In this document: piece by piece, positions 60,064 through 64,000 of the stretch
Numbering within the stretch: position 1 is the stretch's first letter
Layout: every line of letters begins with the position of its first letter
Source of the DNA: Microbotryum silenes-acaulis
Taxonomy: Eukaryota; Basidiomycota; Microbotryomycetes; Microbotryales; Microbotryaceae
Length of the DNA: 64,000 bases
NCBI GenBank assembly: GCA_003665825.1
Contig: QPFY01000002.1
Span: forward strand, 620,001-684,000
Direction: 5' to 3'
Position numbers and translations under genes: made by a program
Notes under the pieces: generated by a model
The model's input: only the letters and a program-made list of their open reading frames with translations
Told to the model about the DNA's origin: nothing
The model's database searches: none

Positions 60064-60638
60064 GGTGTTTGTGAATATGTGTGCCTTTTCGTTCTCTTTA
60101 CTCGTTCTTTGTTATGTTGTTTTCCCCCACGTTCCCCCACAGCTCAATTGGAGTTAGTGCAATCTGTAGCCTACCTCAAGTCTCAGTGATCGCTTGTAAA
60201 CAGTCTTGACCATCATCATGAACGTGCCTTCGAAGAGAGAAAATCGCCACTCTTCGACATACACGCTCGAGCATGCACCGCTTGGACAGCTCGCTCGGGC
60301 TTTGATAAAATATCTATGTCGTGGGTGAGGATAGCAAACACTTCGGGAGAAATACACTACAAAGCATAAGGCGCTAGGAGGGACTATCAGAAAACATCTT
60401 CGGACGAGCGCGTGTGATTGAAGCCGCGTACATCGCGGTCAGAGATAATCAATTTTGAACCTGAGGACCACACAAGATGGTGGCGAGTCACAGCATGCAG
60501 AAATTCAACCCCGGTATCAGGCAATAATACGAAGTTCGCCCTTTCGCTTGATGGCATGTTGATTTTTGTAACTGCGTAGGACAGGCACGCGAAATGAGTA
60601 CTCAATCTCAGTCTCGTAGGAACAAACAGCAACAGCAA
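60064..60638. other. Convergent 3' flanks of the arrestin-like gene and DGAT2
   Basis: AT-rich in part. No gene seen. Confidence 0.4.
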
Positions 60639-62948
60639 TCACTCGTCCCAGATTCTCTTCAACTCCTCGATGTATCGTTCCTGCACCTCCTCGAGTTCCT
60701 CCTTAGTAGGGTTGTCACGCTGCGAAACGCGGATGGGCCGACCGACGACCGACACGATCGGATGACGGTACGGCAAGATGCCAAGGTTATCTGTGGATAA
60801 GCGAGATTTTGATCAATTTCCTGACCGAGATCTGCTCAGACAACGTTTTGCCACTCACAGTTGAAGATTCCTCGGCCGTGGAAGATCGCTGCGGGAGAAG
60901 GTCAAATGTCAGTCGGGCTCTGTTCGATGTGAGCGTTTGGGCAAGTCAACTGACGTAGAGTGAATCCAAAAGCGGCCTGAAACTTCTTTTGCATCTTGTA
61001 CAGCTTCGTCCCTCTCTCGTTCGGCATCTGTTCGAAGATCTGTGTCGAGTAAAGTTTTGAACGGAGTCAGCTGTCGCAGATGGTGCAAACGGACATCAGC
61101 ATAAACCCACATCGTTCTCTCCGAATGAAAAGACGGGGACAAGATCCGCGCCTTGACGCATCGCCAGCTTGATGAAGCCCATTCGGCGACGGAGTGTCAA
61201 GTTGGCTGTGCCAGGATGCGCCGAAAGGGATTCCGCGGCTCCTCCGACGACAATGGTCAAAGCAGACCCCGGGCCTGACTCAAAGCAGTGAGACAATTGT
61301 AAATCTCTTCATCTGTTGTGATGCTGCAGACCGATGCAGATCTCTGACTCACCCTGTTTGAGGATGTTTTGGCAAGATTTCATACTGACTGAGCAGATGC
61401 CGAGCGCAAGCAAGAAGTCTCGATATATCGGCAATTTGAAGTTGCTGGCAAGTGTGAGGAGATGAGGGTTGAGTCCTGGGAAGAGCTTAGAGAACCCAGT
61501 GGCTGTTAATGAGCAGCAGGGTTCGAGTTTGATCAGTAAGTGCCTGCGCTCGTAAGTTTCGAGACGTGCGAGCTGACCGTCGGTCCCAAAATTGGCAACT
61601 GCAGAACAAGGAGACCGAAGAGCATATGTGAGAGCCTGCTACAAGGATGGAGACATGCCTAGATCTGCGCTCATCACTCACTTGCACCCATTCCAATTAT
61701 GCCATGGGGGTGGTAACCTGGGGTGCAAGACATCGCCGAACGATTTTTTTTCAGCCGGGGTAGCTTTCACTCTGAGTGGTTGTCTGCCAGCTTACCAAAG
61801 ACGTATTTCCGTTCTGGAGGTAAATCAACCGTCTGTTTACATCATCCGTCAAAGATCAGTTGTTGTCACTTGATTGTTCACGAAGGGCTCTTATCAAGCT
61901 CGGGTCCGCCGCAGCTCGGCTCCATGGACGGGAAACACACCTTGACAAGACTGGCGGTCGAGGAAGAAGCGATGAAAGTGAGTACAGCGCGTCCAGATAC
62001 CTGCACGCAACTCCGACGATCGACGGACCTGATAGGATAGTACCCTGCAAACCACACCCAGAACTGACTTTGGCGAAGCCATTTGCTCGCTCGTCCTCCC
62101 TGCGTCGGCGAGTTGTCGATGAGGTGGATCCAGAAGAGATAGGGCACGATGATGGGCCACAGAAGGGGGATTGAGCTGTACAGATCAGAATGAGAACGTC
62201 GATACAGCAAGGAATCCAGGCGAGGTGAGAAGAATCAGCACAAGTGGGGGTTCGCGGTCACGAGCGGGGTTGGGGGCGGGGGACCGGAACCGGCGCGCCT
62301 TCGGAGGAGAATTTGGGGTATAGCACTTACCACAACAGAAAGAATAAACCAAGCATGAGTGGCAGTGCGGTCGTCCATCCCAACACTGCCATGGTCTGGG
62401 GGATCAGGGTACACCACCCGCGTGAATCGGTGGTGTTAGATGACGTATACTCGACCGGGGATGGCTCCCTTCTCCGCCTCGCGTGTGCTCTGCCTCGGCC
62501 TGCGTGCGTGCGTGAACGCCACGGGCGAGTCCGGCGCCGCGCGAACACCCTCTGGTGTCGGTGTGCAACGCGCTCGGGAGAGGAGGCGATCCGAGTCGGA
62601 GACGGAGACGGAGCAGCCAGCGGGTGCCACAGCGGGTGCCACAGCGGGCCTCAGACTGACCTGCAGTCGTCGATGGCGTGGTACAGCTAGAGGTGCAAAT
62701 CTGAAGTACACGTCAAACCATGTCCGTCAACACCAAAGTCAGCACGGCGCTCTCTTGATCAATCCGAATGGACTCGGTCGCGGCTCGATGGCGGCGAAGT
62801 CGATTCGGAGCCTCTTGACTGACTTGATGTTGGTCCGGAGCGACTGCGTATATTTCTCCTGCGATGCGACATCCTCCTTGTCCTTGCCCTCCTCTTTGTA
62901 CAACGATGCTTGGGTCGAGGTCGGGTCCACGTCTCGCAGCGACGTCAT
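60639..62948 (-). CDS. DGA1: Diacylglycerol O-acyltransferase type 2 (DGAT2/DGA1)
   Basis: Makes triacylglycerol from diacylglycerol and acyl-CoA at ER and lipid droplets. I trace 13 coding exons from ATG at 62948 (MTSLRDVDPTSTQ) to the stop at 60639-60641. In order: FAPLAVPRHRRLQ, TMAVLGWTTALPLMLGLFFL (membrane hairpin), SIPLLWPIIVPYLFWIHLID, QFWVWFAGYYPI, the 10-nt exon 61950-61941 (giving SLVK), TVDLPPERKYVFG, GYHPHGIIGMGA (HPHG catalytic motif), IANFGTDATGFSKLFPGLNP, FKLPIYRDFLLALGICSVSM, IVVGGAAESLSAHPGTANLT, RMGFIKLAMRQGADLVPVFS then FGEND, IFEQMPNERGTKLYKMQKKF, PIFHGRGIFNYNLGILPYRH, and PIVSVVGRPIRV. The end is EELKRIWDE. All DGAT2 signature blocks are intact. Start choice: the upstream in-frame codon at 63029 is TTG. 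Confidence 0.93.
61941..61950 (-). other. DGA1: 10-nt internal coding micro-exon of DGAT2
   Basis: TCTTGTCAAG is flanked by an acceptor (CGACCGCCAG) and a donor (GTGTGT). Joined to ...TATCAG on the left and ACGGTTGAT on the right it restores ISLVKTVDLPPERKYVFG, the conserved DGAT2 reading. Phases are 2 in and 0 out. Confidence 0.8.
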
Positions 62949-64000
62949 GGCGTGCGGCGGTGCTGCTGGCAGCTGCAACTGGAGCGACGGGCTGCTGTGA
63001 CCGGGCAATGAGTGGTGCGTCGGAAGCAAGCCTGCGCTGCCGGCATGCTCAACACCGGTCGCGCTCTGAACTTGACTTTCATAGACGTATTTCGCCGCAT
63101 GTACAGCTACTTCCCCGTGACCAATTACGGAGCAGCTTATATTAATTGTTCTTCTTCTCAGCTGCTCCTAACTCCGAATATGCCATGGTGGGTTTGAACG
63201 ACATTTTATCGTGTTGCACCGGCCGCGGTGGCTCGGCGAGCCTCATCGCCGAGGTCCGAGAGGCTGTCTTGCTTATGCAGTCGGCGACGAGCTATGCCTT
63301 CTGCATGATATCGTCTAAATCTACGCGCGAGAGCTGTTGAAATGCTTGAGCATGTCATGCACACTGTGATATGAACAATCTTTCGAATCTTACTGCCTCG
63401 TCACAGCGCGGAGCGTTAGCGAAACAATAAAAAGCCTTGTCCGGATTGGTCCGATACGATGTGTAGGTCGCCATGCTACGAACATAAATTGACCCCCATT
63501 GATGGACCGATTACATGAGCTTTCCTGTGTGTCTGCGCTATAGAGAGAGAGAGAGAATGAAGGAATTTCGAAACCGAAACTCCCAAGCTCCATACCCATC
63601 AGAAGCTCGCCGTCTGGCAGACCTCGCAGTCGGCATTTGAAATGCGAGCTAACCTCGCGAGCAAGCAAGCATGGGGTTGGTAGTTGGATCTGACTCTTTG
63701 TGCCGATGCCATCGAGCAAGGTAGAGCTTGTTGAAAGTGTCATTCGTATATGGTCATATGGGTTGTCCCGTCCTTCATCTGATTATTGTTCCTATTATGG
63801 TACTTGGGATTGAGCCTAGCGGCGTGTCATTCACTCCTTAGTCGCTCAATCTCCCTACTTTACTAGTCTCTAATTTCTCTCCTTATTAGCTTTACGCTTC
63901 ACTTTCTAGCCTTCCGCGAGTCTGTCCCTTAGTCTCTGGCCACTCTGTTCTCGTCCCTGTTCATTGGACTGAGTCGTGGTCATCATCAGGTCAGCTCTTT
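62949..64000. other. Upstream region of DGAT2 to the window edge
   Basis: DGAT2 promoter and unassigned DNA. A short (GA)n tract lies at 63542-63556. The open frames here show no domain or convincing splice structure. Confidence 0.4.
63542..63556. repeat. (GA)n microsatellite
   Basis: About seven GA units in intergenic DNA. Confidence 0.8.

Overview
The window is eukaryotic nuclear DNA from a fungus, most likely a basidiomycete and plausibly one of the Pucciniomycotina yeasts or smuts. Almost every gene is cut by many short GT-AG introns with CTRAY-like branch sites. The coding sequence is GC-rich, and the gene set is typical of a filamentous or yeast-like fungus. The phylum is inferred from gene structure and protein flavour; I could not run a search. 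No rRNA, tRNA, CRISPR array or bacterial operon was recognised.

I support 24 protein genes. From left to right they are: a PCL/PHO80-type cyclin (+); the mitochondrial complex I assembly ATPase IND1/NUBPL (-); a secreted His-rich protein (+); the vacuolar M28 peptidase PFF1 (-), divergent from the tiny Cx9C protein CMC4 (+); a TPT-family sugar-phosphate/nucleotide-sugar transporter (-); an acyltransferase-3-like membrane protein (-), divergent from the ribosomal-protein-L4 chaperone ACL4 (+); a long uncharacterised Ser-rich protein (-); an inositol-phosphorylceramide mannosyltransferase (-); an FabG-like SDR (+); a Rab18-like GTPase (-); the PI4-kinase scaffold YPP1/TTC7 (+); MDM10 (-); Mediator MED20 (-), divergent from a mitochondrial PDK/BCKDK-type kinase (+); an alpha/beta hydrolase (-); a single-pass membrane protein (+); a PIN-domain protein (-); a secreted GDSL/SGNH hydrolase (+); SHR3 (+); an arrestin-like adaptor (+); and DGAT2 (-).

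The genes do not form an obvious cluster. Themes that recur are mitochondria (IND1, CMC4, MDM10, PDK-type kinase), membrane lipids and storage lipid (MIPC synthase subunit, DGAT2, YPP1, Rab18) and amino-acid permease traffic (SHR3, arrestin-like adaptor). I regard these as ordinary genome neighbours.

The less ordinary features are: a ~740 bp foldback (long inverted repeat) element at 4309-5050; an IND1 whose CPxC iron-sulphur motif reads CPGS; a PDK-type kinase with altered N-box and G1-box residues; a perfectly phased 10-nt internal micro-exon in DGAT2; a GC-AG intron in SHR3; several extremely short first coding exons; and a short tandem duplication in the MED20/kinase promoter. Exon joins were worked out by hand from splice signals, reading phase and family motifs. 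Gene ends are reliable where stated; several 5' ends are inferred.
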